In this document: one piece after another, positions 32,669 to 39,633 of the stretch
How positions within the stretch are numbered: position 1 is the first letter of the stretch
Layout of the letters: every line of letters starts with the position of its first letter
Assembly (NCBI GenBank): GCA_031276515.1
Contig: JAISMX010000032.1
Span: 1-39,633, forward strand
DNA length: 39,633 bases
From: Eubacteriales Family XIII. Incertae Sedis bacterium
Lineage (GTDB): Bacteria; Bacillota; Clostridia; Peptostreptococcales; Anaerovoracaceae
Direction of reading: 5' to 3'
Made by a program: the position numbers and the translations under genes
The notes under the pieces: model-generated
Database searches by the model: none
Told to the model about the DNA's origin: nothing
The model's input: the letters and a program-made list of their open reading frames with translations, nothing else

Positions 32669-32695
32669 TTATCGACGGATACCGTAATAACTTGA
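32669..32695 (-). promoter_or_regulatory. Sigma-28 (FliA/SigD)-like promoter of fliD
   Basis: On the minus strand TCAAGTTA (32688-32695), 11 bases, GTCGATAA (32669-32676). This matches the flagellar consensus TAAAGTTT-N11-GCCGATAA at 6 of 8 and 7 of 8 positions. It lies in the cheR-fliD gap, so the late genes fliD-fliS-fliT could be switched on after hook completion, apart from cheA-cheR. Confidence 0.65.
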
Positions 32696-32721
32696 GTGAT
32701 TTTAGATGTTATTTTTGATTG

Positions 32722-33528
32722 TTATTTTTGATAGACGGAGGGCATGACGTAGCGGAACCTGTGCGTGCAGCCCGACAGCGACTCGCTGTGGCCGATGAGC
32801 AGATAGCCGCCCGGCACGAGCCAATCGTAATACTTGTTGATCAGCGTGTTTTTCGTCGGAATATCGAAATAGATCATAACATTGCGACAGAAAATCGTTT
32901 GAAATTGTTTCTTGAACGAAAAATTGTCCAACAGATTGAAACGCCGGAAAGCGAGGCTCCTTTTCAACTTTTCGTTGACCGAATACTGATTTTCGTCGAA
33001 AGAAGCGAAATACTTCTTCACCCATTCGGCGGGCATCTCCTTGAAATCGCTCTTGGGGTACAGCCCCTTCTTCGCCACCGCGAGCGCCCGGTCCGAGATA
33101 TCCGAGGCCAAGATGGTGTGATCCCACGAGGACGCGGCCGCCCCCAGATATTCGAGCGTCAGGAGGGCCAGCGTGTAAGGCTCTTGGCCCGTGGAGCAGC
33201 CCGCGCACCACACGCGCAGATCCTTCGTGCGCAGATCCTTGTCGATCCAAGGCAGAATGCTGTTTGCATAAAAATCGAAGTGCTCGCGTTCCCGCATAAA
33301 ATACGTGTAATTCGTGGTCAGCCTGTTCAGCAGCGTGACCAACTCCTCGCCCGACTTATCGTTCTTCGCGAATTTGAAATAGTCGCCGAAATTGTCGTAG
33401 CCGAGGCTCGGTATGTAATTGCCGAGACGCCCCTCGATCAGCGCCCGCTTCTTGTGCAAATCGACGCCGTAATTGTCATGTATAAACGCGACCAAGTCGC
33501 GGAATTCGTTGTCCTTGATCTTCAGCAT
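32722..33528 (-). CDS. cheR: Chemotaxis protein methyltransferase CheR
   Basis: 268 aa. It methylates glutamates of chemoreceptors using S-adenosylmethionine. The N-terminal helical domain has EFRDLVAFIHDNYGVDLHKKR and RLTTNYTYFMREREHF. The methyltransferase domain has motif I as VWCAGCSTGQEPYTLAL, then ILASDISDRALAVAKKGLY, then FNLLDNFSF and IFCRNVMIYFD. All the usual CheR motifs are present and the length is normal. It has a weak SD and lies 51 bases after cheA in the same direction. Confidence 0.96.
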   Translation of the reverse strand: MLKIKDNEFRDLVAFIHDNYGVDLHKKRALIEGRLGNYIPSLGYDNFGDYFKFAKNDKSGEELVTLLNRLTTNYTYFMREREHFDFYANSILPWIDKDLRTKDLRVWCAGCSTGQEPYTLALLTLEYLGAAASSWDHTILASDISDRALAVAKKGLYPKSDFKEMPAEWVKKYFASFDENQYSVNEKLKRSLAFRRFNLLDNFSFKKQFQTIFCRNVMIYFDIPTKNTLINKYYDWLVPGGYLLIGHSESLSGCTHRFRYVMPSVYQK

Positions 33529-33579
33529 AAATGCGCTCTCTCTATTTTAAAAATCGCGTGGCGTTTGAGCGGTTGTCTC

Positions 33580-35784
33580 TCAATACTGTGTCAAGATGCG
33601 GGGTACATCCAATATCAGACTGATGCTCCCATCGCCCAGTATCGTGCAGCCCGCGATGCCCGTGGACTTGACGTCGTAGTGGCTGAGGTAGCTCGGCAGC
33701 GGCTTGACGACGACCTGGTGCTTGCCGAGCAGCTTGTCGGCGAGAATGCAGGCCAGCCTGTCGCCGGAATCCACGAGCAGCAAGATCCCGTCCACGACGT
33801 TCTCGATGCAGCCGTCTATGTTGAATATCCTGTGCAGACGGATGATCGGGTAGGCCGCGCCGCGTATCATGATCATCTCGTTGCCGTCGGGGTCCGAGAG
33901 CAGCTGGCTCTCCGCCGCCTTGAACGACTCGCGGATGTTCACGATCGGGATGGCGTAGGTGTTGCCGCCCGCCTCGATCTCCATGCTCGCGATGATGGCG
34001 AGCGTCAGCGGTATCTTGAAATATACGGTGGTGCCGCGCCCCTTGACGCTTTCGATGGTGACGATGCCGCCGATCTTCTCGATGTTCTTCTTCACGACGT
34101 CCATGCCGACGCCCCTGCCCGAAAACTCCGTCACCTGCTCCTTCGTGGAAAAGCCGGGGAGCATCAGGAGGTTGAAAATCTCCTTCTCGCTGTATTCGCT
34201 CTCGGGCTTCGTGAGCAGACCGCGGTCGCGCGCCTTTGCGATGATGTACTCCGCGTCGAGACCCTTGCCGTCGTCGCTCACGGAGATCAGGATGTCCCCG
34301 CCGACGTTCTGCGCCGAAAGCACGATGCTGCCGACGGGCGGCTTGCTCGTGTTCGCGCGGTCGGCCTTGAGCTCTATGGCGTGGTCCATGGCGTTGCGCA
34401 CGAGGTGCATCAGGGGGTCGCCGAGGGCGTCGATGATGGTCTTGTCCACCTCGGTGGACTCGCCCTCGAGCGTGAGTTCGACCTCCTTGTCGAGCTGCTT
34501 GCCCATATCGCGGACGATGCGGCGCATCTTTTGGAAGGTCGTGGCCACCGGCATCATGCGGACCGACATGACCGTGTCCTGTATCTCGTCCGTCAGCTTG
34601 CGAAGCTGGCGCGCCGCCTTGTGAAAGTTTTCGAGCTCGAGTCCCGCCAGATCGGGGCTTCCCGACACCATGGACTCCGTGATGACGAGCTCGCCGACCA
34701 AGTTCATCAGCACGTCAAGCTTGTTCAGATCGACGTTGATGAGATTTTGTTTTGTGGGTTTGTGCTCGCTCTTGTCGCCGTCCGCGGCCTTGGGCGCAGA
34801 CGCTTGCGCTTTTGGGGCTTCGGCCGGCGGCGCGGGGGCTTCGGCGGGGGCTTCGGCCGGCCGGTCGGGGGCCCGCTCCGGCGTCTGCGCCTGTGCCGGC
34901 GCCGGCGGCGCGTCGTCCGCGGCGGGCGCTTCCTCGTCGGGCAGCAGGTCGACGAAGGACACGGTGTCGACGGAGAGCGTCGCCTTGGCGTTCGCCTCCA
35001 CCTCGTCGCGCGACAGGGCGGTCACAAAGGTGCAGAAGAAACCGCGCTCCTTGATGATGTCGGCCGCCTCGGGATTCCCTTCGAGGTCGTCGGGTATGAT
35101 GCGCAGCACTTCGCCCATGGTCTGCAGCTTGCTGACGAGCATGAAGGCGCGGATGTTCTCCATCTGGCAGTCCTCGGTGAAGTAGACGTGCAGCCGGAAC
35201 ATGCTTTCGCCTTCGAGGAGTTCGGCGGGCGCGTCGTCTTCCGCCCGCTCCGGCGCCGGCGCTTCCGCCTTGGAACCGGCCTTCGCCCCGGCCTTTGCGC
35301 CGGCTTTGCCCTCGGACTTCTTCCCGGCTTTGCTCCCGGCCTTCGCCGCCGGCTTCGCGGCCTCCGCTTCGCCGCCCTTCATCGCCGCGATCAAATTCAA
35401 TATCTCATCCACCAGAGGCGGCTTCTCGTCGGAAAGCTCCTCGCCCTGTTGTATCTTGTCCACCTCGGTTTTAAGAAAATCCGAAACGCGCAGCACGAGG
35501 TCGAACAGGACCTCGAAGTAGTCCTCGTCCACGCCGCCGCGATCCCGGACGATGAAGAACAAATCTTCCAGTTTATGGGAAACTTCGGCGATGATGTTGA
35601 ACGACATCATGGCCGAAGAACCTTTTATGGTGTGCATTGTGCGAAATATCTCGTTTATGTTGTCTTGCGAGAGGTTTTTGTCATGCTCGGATTGCAGCAA
35701 TATCTCATCCAGCTGCTCAAGCAGCGTCGTTGATTCGAACAGGTACAATTCCAGCATGGAATCGTTGGTATCGTAGTCGCTCAT
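33580..35784 (-). CDS. cheA: Chemotaxis histidine kinase CheA
   Basis: 734 aa from the ATG at 35784, which has GGAGG 6 bases upstream; the ATG at 35796 lies at that SD. P1 (1-110) has the phospho-acceptor His51 in MHTIKGSSAM. A Lys/Ala-rich linker (about 140-180, KAGSKAGKKSEGKAGAKAG) precedes P2 (195-285), and a Pro/Ala/Glu linker follows. P3 (345-410), P4 ATPase (HLVRNAMDHAIE, SDDGKGLD, GFSTKEQV, GRGVGMDVV) and P5 CheW-like domain (to 734) complete it. No CheW, CheY or CheB is adjacent. Transcription probably starts from the promoter at 35878-35906. Confidence 0.97.
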   Translation of the reverse strand: MSDYDTNDSMLELYLFESTTLLEQLDEILLQSEHDKNLSQDNINEIFRTMHTIKGSSAMMSFNIIAEVSHKLEDLFFIVRDRGGVDEDYFEVLFDLVLRVSDFLKTEVDKIQQGEELSDEKPPLVDEILNLIAAMKGGEAEAAKPAAKAGSKAGKKSEGKAGAKAGAKAGSKAEAPAPERAEDDAPAELLEGESMFRLHVYFTEDCQMENIRAFMLVSKLQTMGEVLRIIPDDLEGNPEAADIIKERGFFCTFVTALSRDEVEANAKATLSVDTVSFVDLLPDEEAPAADDAPPAPAQAQTPERAPDRPAEAPAEAPAPPAEAPKAQASAPKAADGDKSEHKPTKQNLINVDLNKLDVLMNLVGELVITESMVSGSPDLAGLELENFHKAARQLRKLTDEIQDTVMSVRMMPVATTFQKMRRIVRDMGKQLDKEVELTLEGESTEVDKTIIDALGDPLMHLVRNAMDHAIELKADRANTSKPPVGSIVLSAQNVGGDILISVSDDGKGLDAEYIIAKARDRGLLTKPESEYSEKEIFNLLMLPGFSTKEQVTEFSGRGVGMDVVKKNIEKIGGIVTIESVKGRGTTVYFKIPLTLAIIASMEIEAGGNTYAIPIVNIRESFKAAESQLLSDPDGNEMIMIRGAAYPIIRLHRIFNIDGCIENVVDGILLLVDSGDRLACILADKLLGKHQVVVKPLPSYLSHYDVKSTGIAGCTILGDGSISLILDVPRILTQY

Positions 35785-35877
35785 TCTTGCCTCCATCGAC
35801 GGCTTGTCGACCGCTCACAAGCCCGCAGTACGGTAAATGATTTTCATCGGATTCGCAAAACGCGTTGTATATATCTG

Positions 35878-35906
35878 ATTTTATCATATTGTCCCTCAAA
35901 AATCAA
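35878..35906 (-). promoter_or_regulatory. Promoter of cheA-cheR
   Basis: On the minus strand TTGATT (35901-35906), 17 bases, TAAAAT (35878-35883). Its -35 box is the mirror image of the -35 box of the divergent XRE promoter. Confidence 0.7.
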
Positions 35907-35914
35907 AAAACTTT

Positions 35915-35942
35915 CGCAAAAAGCAACTCGCAAAAAGCAACT
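35915..35942. repeat. Two tandem 14-bp repeats between divergent promoters
   Basis: CGCAAAAAGCAACT occurs twice without a gap (35915-35928, 35929-35942). The pair lies between the two outward-facing -35 boxes. It is a candidate operator for the XRE regulator encoded at 36041. Confidence 0.65.
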
Positions 35943-35943
35943 C

Positions 35944-35972
35944 TTGATTTTGCAACAAATAGAACATATAAT
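35944..35972 (+). promoter_or_regulatory. Promoter of the XRE-fliK-like-flhB-C operon
   Basis: TTGATT (35944-35949), 17 bases, TATAAT (35967-35972). The tandem repeat ends one base before the -35 box. In the leader, the palindrome CTCCGCGCGCGGAG (36015-36028) could hide part of the SD of the first gene. Confidence 0.78.
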
Positions 35973-36040
35973 GCAATAAGAACGGCAAGCCGGCATTTGC
36001 ACGCAGTGGGCGCGCTCCGCGCGCGGAGGAAGCGAGGGAT

Positions 36041-36412
36041 ATGGACGCAATAAACAATATTGCAAGGAACAACATCAAAATCTATCGCAAGATGAGAAGG
36101 ATGACGCAAAAGGAATTGGCGGACGCGCTCGAGGTCACGCACAGCTCGGTTTCGGCCTGGGAAATCGGCAAGAACTCGATAGACCTCGAAAGGCTCAACG
36201 AAATCTGCCATGTGCTCGGCATCACGCTGTCGGAACTGCTGTCGGAAAATCTCAGCGCGGAGACGGCCGTATTGAACGAGGAAAACAAGAAGCTCGTCGA
36301 ATACGTCGGCAAAAGGCCCGAGGTCAAGAAGCTCATCGACGTGACCGCGGATTCGAGAAGCAGCGACATACTCGTTGCCATAACAGTGCTTGAAGCTCTG
36401 AAAAGGCGGTAA
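36041..36412 (+). CDS. XRE-family helix-turn-helix regulator
   Basis: 123 aa. Residues 8-65 are an XRE/Cro-like HTH (NIKIYRKMRRMTQKELADALEVTHSSVSAWEIGKNSI, quoted as residues near 12-47, then LNEICHVLGITLSELL). The rest is a helical C-terminal part with no recognised ligand domain. The gene is read divergently from cheA and is followed 5 bases later by a FliK-like gene, so it probably regulates itself and nearby motility genes through the 14-bp repeats upstream. GAGGG lies 4 bases before the ATG. Confidence 0.9.
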   Translation: MDAINNIARNNIKIYRKMRRMTQKELADALEVTHSSVSAWEIGKNSIDLERLNEICHVLGITLSELLSENLSAETAVLNEENKKLVEYVGKRPEVKKLIDVTADSRSSDILVAITVLEALKRR

Positions 36413-36417
36413 TTCCC

Positions 36418-38019
36418 GTGGTCGACATTTTAAAGATCACATCCGCGATCCCCGCGGCGAACAGGGTGGACAACCTGCAAAAACAGCTGCCCGGCGACGC
36501 CGTCTTCGACATAAACAACTTGGAGGAGACGCCCAAGTACAGGGTGACGGAGCGGGAGCACGGGGAGGATCCGCGCGAGGCCTTGCTGCGGAACCTGAAC
36601 AAGGAGTTTTTCGCGCCGCTCAAATCGGATGTCTCCGCGCAGGCGGAGGCCTTGAAGAAGCTCATCCTTTTTTTGCGCTTTTTTGACAATCCGGCGCTCG
36701 CCGCGAAGCTTGGGGACCTCGAGGGGCTGTTCGTGGACTCGAAAGACCTGCTCGACGCGCTCATGCGCGGCGACAGGGACGCGACGGTGTTTCGGGGCGA
36801 ATTGTTCGACGCGCTCCGCGTCTTGGCGAAGGCCGAAGGCTTTCCCAAGCTGCGCGAAGCCATCGTCAATCTGCTTCGCGCCTTCGACAGCCAAGTCAAC
36901 AGGGAAAATTCGCTCAAAGCCATTCTGTCGCTGGGCGCGCGCTTCGCTTCGCTCCTGCGGGAGGAAGACGCGGCCCGCGTCACGGAGCTTCTGAACCGCC
37001 TCGAAACCTTGGCGAATCGGCCCGAGCGGACGCCGGACCTGCAAAAGGAGCTCGGCGCCCTCATCAAATCGGAGCTTCTGCCGCTGCTTCGCGCCATGGC
37101 GGGCAAATATCAATTCACGAACGGCGAAAGGCTGCAATCCAATCTCATGGAGCTCATACACCGGGTGGTGCGCTTCGACAAATCCGACATCAGGCTGCTC
37201 GAAAACGCCATGGCAAAGCTCGGGGACGAGCTCAAATCCTTCGGCAAGCTGACGGACGACGACGTGGTCGACATGCGCCGCATGCTCTTTGCCCATCTGC
37301 GCGAGGCGAAAGACCCGGGTGCGCGGACGGCGGGCGAAGCGGGAGCGCGCGCGGCGGCCGGCCGGGGCGAGGGCGCGGCGGATGCCGGCAAGGCGGCCTT
37401 CCTCGGGCGCGCCGCGCCCGAGGAAGGCCGCCGCGAGCTCCTGTCGCCGGACCGGCTGCGGGCCTATCTCGCGGGCGCGGCGGACGGCGAAGAAGCGCCG
37501 AAACCCGAAGACGGCCGTCCGGTCAAGGATATAGCCGACGCCCTCAAACGCGCCATGGAGATGAGCGCGTCGACGAAAGCCAACACGGCGGCGCAAAACA
37601 TGCTCACACAGCTCATCGACAACGAAAGTCCCGTTTTCGCGCTGATGCACCTGCTCTTTCCTATTAAATACCGGGGGGAGGAAGTATACGCAGAGGTCTA
37701 CGTGGACAAGGATTGCGAGGAGAAAAAGAAGGACGCTTCCGACGCGCAGAACATATTTTTCGTCATTCGCTCGGAAAAATTCGGCAATTTCGAGGTGGAC
37801 CTGCTGGCGCGGGATCGCATGATCGAGCTAAACATCAAGTGTCCGAGTCTGCTCACCGAGGACGTGCGGGACATAAAGGGCGATCTGAGGCTCATGATCG
37901 AAAACCTCGGCTATCGTCTCACGGCCTACACCGTGGACGATTATCGCGAGGACAAAAGCGTGCTGCAGCGATTCCCCAAGCTTGCAATGAGAAAGGCCGG
38001 AATAGATGTCAGAATTTGA
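36418..38019 (+). CDS. FliK-like (hook-length control family) protein, tentative
   Basis: 533 aa; GTG start with AAAGGCGG upstream. The N-terminal two thirds (1-290) are helical. Residues 300-350 are a low-complexity Ala/Gly/Arg/Glu linker. Residues 390-525 are a beta/alpha domain (KYRGEEVYAEVYVDKDCEEK, then NIFFVIRSEKFGNFEVDLLA, then LRLMIENLGYRLTAYTVDD) with the pattern of the FliK C-terminal (Flg_hook) domain. The next gene is an FlhB-C protein, the natural partner of FliK-type proteins. This matches the ylqG-ylqH arrangement of Bacillus. The identification rests mainly on this pairing. Confidence 0.62.
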   Translation: MVDILKITSAIPAANRVDNLQKQLPGDAVFDINNLEETPKYRVTEREHGEDPREALLRNLNKEFFAPLKSDVSAQAEALKKLILFLRFFDNPALAAKLGDLEGLFVDSKDLLDALMRGDRDATVFRGELFDALRVLAKAEGFPKLREAIVNLLRAFDSQVNRENSLKAILSLGARFASLLREEDAARVTELLNRLETLANRPERTPDLQKELGALIKSELLPLLRAMAGKYQFTNGERLQSNLMELIHRVVRFDKSDIRLLENAMAKLGDELKSFGKLTDDDVVDMRRMLFAHLREAKDPGARTAGEAGARAAAGRGEGAADAGKAAFLGRAAPEEGRRELLSPDRLRAYLAGAADGEEAPKPEDGRPVKDIADALKRAMEMSASTKANTAAQNMLTQLIDNESPVFALMHLLFPIKYRGEEVYAEVYVDKDCEEKKKDASDAQNIFFVIRSEKFGNFEVDLLARDRMIELNIKCPSLLTEDVRDIKGDLRLMIENLGYRLTAYTVDDYREDKSVLQRFPKLAMRKAGIDVRI

Positions 38020-38395
38020 TGAAGAAAAAAAGGGCGCGCCGGACATCAAGGCGGCCGCGCTGAAATACGACGCCGACCGCGACCGCGCGCCGCGCGTGGT
38101 GGCCGCCGGTTCCGGCTATGTGGCGCAGAAGATATTGCAGGTGGCCATGGAGAACGGCATCTCGATCTACCACGACGACAGCGCCGCCACCATGCTCGCC
38201 AAGCTTGGCGCCGGCAAGGAGATACCGCCGGAGCTGTACCAAATCGTCGTAAACATCTACATCTCGCTGCTCGACACCGCCGACAAGCGTCACAATCCGC
38301 GCAAATACTTCAGCGAGGAGCGCGCGGAGGCGGAAGCGCCGGCGACGCCCGGGGCGGACGAAGCGCCCCCGGCGGGCGAAGCGCCCGATTTTTGA
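38006..38395 (+). CDS. FlhB C-terminal-domain protein (EscU/YscU/FlhB family, FlhX-like)
   Basis: 129 aa. It has the sequence of the cytoplasmic domain of FlhB alone: KAAALKYDADRDRAPRVVAAGSGYVAQKILQVA, quoted as residues near 15-47, then GISIYHDDSAATMLAKL and EIPPELYQIVVNIYISLLD. It has no membrane part and no NPTH autocleavage motif. Such stand-alone FlhB-C proteins accompany the flagellar export gate and can partly replace cleaved FlhB. The last 25 residues are a Pro/Ala/Glu-rich tail. It overlaps the FliK-like gene by 14 bases. Confidence 0.88.
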   Translation: MSEFDEEKKGAPDIKAAALKYDADRDRAPRVVAAGSGYVAQKILQVAMENGISIYHDDSAATMLAKLGAGKEIPPELYQIVVNIYISLLDTADKRHNPRKYFSEERAEAEAPATPGADEAPPAGEAPDF

Positions 38396-38398
38396 ACG

Positions 38399-38560
38399 TC
38401 ATTCGTCGCGCAATCGCTCCGCAAGCGCGTCCCGGAGCGTCTTGGAAAAGTTGATGCCCCTGTTTGTCGCCATCTTGTCCATCCATTGAGGTATGGTAAG
38501 CGTTTTTTTGACGGATTTGTCGTTGAAGTTTTTGCGGTATGCGAGAGTGTCGCAGGCCAT
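38399..38560 (-). pseudogene. hicB remnant: DNA-binding tail only
   Basis: 53 codons; ATG at 38560 after AAGGAAG. The product (AYRKNFNDKSVKKTLTIPQW, then MDKMATNRGINFSKTLRDAL, then AERL) corresponds to the C-terminal ribbon-helix-helix/HTH part of clostridial HicB antitoxins. The N-terminal HicA-binding half of about 80 residues is missing. The reading frame is intact, so a small DNA-binding protein may still be made. It ends 3 bases from the convergent FlhB-C stop codon. An inverted repeat, CGCTCCG/CGGAGCG (38415-38439), lies in its end and could act as a terminator. Confidence 0.75.
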
Positions 38561-38596
38561 GTTGCTTCCTTTCACGATGCGAATCGATATGCGTGT

Positions 38597-38665
38597 CTAT
38601 TTCAGCCCGGCGTCTTTCAATATCTTGTTCTTTCTCAACATTTTCACGATATCACTCGTCTTCAT
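38597..38665 (-). pseudogene. hicA remnant with internal deletion
   Basis: 22 codons. The product MKTSDIVKMLRKN + KILKDAGLK joins the first 13 residues of a HicA mRNA interferase directly to its last 8 or 9. The centre, with the catalytic His of the dsRBD-like fold, is lost. The ATG and stop are intact. The gene lies just before the hicB remnant under the shared promoter at 38688-38716, which is the normal hicA-hicB order. Confidence 0.7.
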
Positions 38666-38687
38666 ATTGCGCGCCCCTTCACGATTC

Positions 38688-38716
38688 ATTATATACGTGC
38701 GCGCACGTGTTGTAAA
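38688..38716 (-). promoter_or_regulatory. Promoter of hicAB remnant with palindromic operator
   Basis: On the minus strand TTTACA (38711-38716), 17 bases, TATAAT (38688-38693). The spacer contains the perfect 14-bp palindrome ACGTGCGCGCACGT (38695-38708), placed as an autoregulatory operator would be. Confidence 0.72.
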
Positions 38717-38744
38717 ACGGAATTGTGTTCATTTTTGCGTAAAT

Positions 38745-38770
38745 GGGGAAAAGTGTGACTTTTGTTCCCT
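38745..38770 (-). terminator. Possible terminator after the HEPN gene
   Basis: AAAAGT (38749-38754), loop GTG, ACTTTT (38758-38763), with outer GGG/CCC pairs and a small bulge. It starts 8 bases after the HEPN stop codon. No strong T-run follows on the minus strand. Confidence 0.4.
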
Positions 38771-38777
38771 GCGACAG

Positions 38778-39176
38778 CTATAATGTTTTTAGGTATGCTT
38801 CCACCGCCAAAAGAAAAATTTTCGCGTTTTCAAGCTGATCCTTCACTTCGGATTTGGAGATTACATAGAAATCTTCATAATCGCTGTTGTTGCGCACATC
38901 AAAAGCATTTTCGATTATTTTGGACAGTTCGTGCGAGAATACATCGGTTTTGACATATCGCTGCCTAAACGCCGAAATGATACCGGAATGCCGTTTCGAG
39001 TCAAACCCGTCCAAAGCCAATACCGCACGCATCGCATGAAAGATGCAGTAATATGAACGATTTGCGGAATCCTTGCACAAATCCGCGTTCACAAGCGATT
39101 CCGCGGCAGCCAGACAACTCCGAGCTTGCTCAATGCGCGCTTTGGCCAATGCAATTTGTCGTATGTCAGGCGGCAT
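38778..39176 (-). CDS. hepT: HEPN-domain protein (HepT-type toxin candidate)
   Basis: 132 aa from the ATG at 39176, with GGTGG about 8 bases upstream and overlap with the MNT stop; a frame extension to 39203 has no SD. The all-helical HEPN pattern is clear (KARIEQARSCLAAAESLVN, then ANRSYYCIFHAMRAVL, then FDVRNNSDYEDF). In HepT RNases the active motif is RX4-6H, often RX4HXY. Here it is R95-NNSD-Y100, with Tyr in place of His, as in the MNT-linked HEPN branch of Pfam HEPN proteins. Ribonuclease activity is therefore uncertain. Its partner is the MNT protein encoded upstream. Confidence 0.87.
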   Translation of the reverse strand: MPPDIRQIALAKARIEQARSCLAAAESLVNADLCKDSANRSYYCIFHAMRAVLALDGFDSKRHSGIISAFRQRYVKTDVFSHELSKIIENAFDVRNNSDYEDFYVISKSEVKDQLENAKIFLLAVEAYLKTL

Positions 39177-39510
39177 ATACTTCCACCCCGTCTTTAACCA
39201 CATTCATGTAGAACGGCAGCACATCGGCATACTCATAGAACGTCTTGCAATCCGTGACATGCAATGATACAAGAATATCGTATTCCAAACTCAGGTCGCC
39301 GGTGGCGTCATGAATTTCGCGCGTAATCTTCAAAGCGTCCTCCCTTGCGATATCCGCGAGTATCATAATATCGACGTCCGATTCGTCGTCATAATCCCTG
39401 CGCGCATAGGAACCGTAAAGAATCACCTTGTCAAGCCTTTTGCCCAGACTGCCCTTTGCCGCTTGTACGACCTTGCGCGTTATCTCATTCAGCGCGGTTT
39501 GCGTACACAT
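39166..39510 (-). CDS. mntA: Minimal nucleotidyltransferase (MntA-type antitoxin)
   Basis: 114 aa; ATG with AAGGAG 6 bases upstream. It shows the nucleotidyltransferase motif GSX10DXD exactly (Gly33, Ser34, Asp45, Asp47 in GSYARRDYDDESDVDIMIL), with Asp78 in LEYDILV as the likely third carboxylate. In MntA/HepT pairs the enzyme transfers AMP to a Tyr of the HEPN toxin and inactivates it. The gene overlaps the HEPN gene by 11 bases, and the pair forms one transcription unit. Confidence 0.9.
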   Translation of the reverse strand: MCTQTALNEITRKVVQAAKGSLGKRLDKVILYGSYARRDYDDESDVDIMILADIAREDALKITREIHDATGDLSLEYDILVSLHVTDCKTFYEYADVLPFYMNVVKDGVEVYAA

Positions 39511-39555
39511 AAGAAACTCCTTGCGTTTGATTTGGTTTGTCGATGTCTTAGTGTT

Positions 39556-39584
39556 ATTTTATACCGATAAGCCAAAAGGCACAA
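39556..39584 (-). promoter_or_regulatory. Likely promoter of the MNT-HEPN pair
   Basis: On the minus strand TTGTGC (39579-39584), 17 bases, TAAAAT (39556-39561), giving a leader of about 40 bases before the MNT start. The -35 box is only a moderate match. Confidence 0.5.
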
Positions 39585-39633
39585 GGGATTTTTTGTCCTC
39601 TTCGATTTTAATAACGATTCGCGCAAACGACAA

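Noticed and set aside
32719-35733. Open frame of 1004 codons on the plus strand
   Set aside because: It is the antisense of cheR and cheA, both certain genes. Its composition (Arg, His, Val, Leu) is that of a shadow frame.
35915-35942. Tandem repeat as a CRISPR remnant
   Set aside because: The two copies touch without a spacer, are only 14 bp, and lie between promoters.
38486-38783. Plus-strand frames of about 90 codons opposite the hicAB remnant
   Set aside because: They have no SD or family match, and the minus strand gives clear HicA/HicB sequence.

Overview
The window looks like chromosome of a GC-rich, flagellated Firmicute, probably Clostridia. This is inferred from a SCIFF-type radical SAM maturase, an MreB/Mbl protein, DUF1836, an S-layer-homology protein, CheA/CheR with a separate FlhB-C protein, and strong AGGAGG-type ribosome binding sites. 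No rRNA, tRNA, CRISPR array, integrase or phage head gene was recognised.

Region 1 (1-18990) is a contractile injection system (CIS) locus on the + strand, entering the window already in progress. Order: unknown partial gene, Pvc16/Afp16-type cap (DUF4255), unknown 272-aa protein, PAAR-like DUF4280 tip, sheath, tube, small assembly-chaperone-like gene, DUF6760 gene, second tube-type protein, a 920-aa low-complexity protein (tape-measure candidate), two tandem CIS tube-adaptor paralogues, gp27/D-like hub, gp5/V-like spike, gp25, two baseplate-J-like wedge proteins, and a P2-I-like tail protein. It closes at a perfect 20-bp hairpin. There is no capsid, portal, terminase or lysin, so the locus reads as a phage-tail-like injection machine. 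The AAA+ ATPase, tail fibre and effector genes usual in such loci are not in view. Expression signals stand out: an A AAT TTT slippery heptamer at 4873-4879 that would join the chaperone frame to the DUF6760 frame, a hairpin between the sheath Shine-Dalgarno and its ATG, and a foldback/MITE-like insertion after the second tube gene.

Region 2 (18989-29424) holds housekeeping and single genes: an SLH protein (-), an orphan SCIFF maturase (-), divergent MreB/Mbl (+), DUF1836 (+), then carA-carB-(J domain + degenerate GGDEF) as an overlapping + strand operon.

Region 3 (29442-38395) is a flagellar/chemotaxis block. cheA-cheR-fliD-fliS-fliT-like run on the - strand. An XRE regulator, a FliK-like protein and an FlhB-C protein run divergently on the + strand. 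The two sets share a short promoter region with a 14-bp tandem repeat.

Region 4 (38396-39633) is a small defence/toxin-antitoxin patch on the - strand: a decayed hicAB pair (hicA cut to 22 codons, hicB to its DNA-binding tail) that keeps a good promoter with a perfect palindrome, and a complete MNT-HEPN (MntA/HepT-type) pair.
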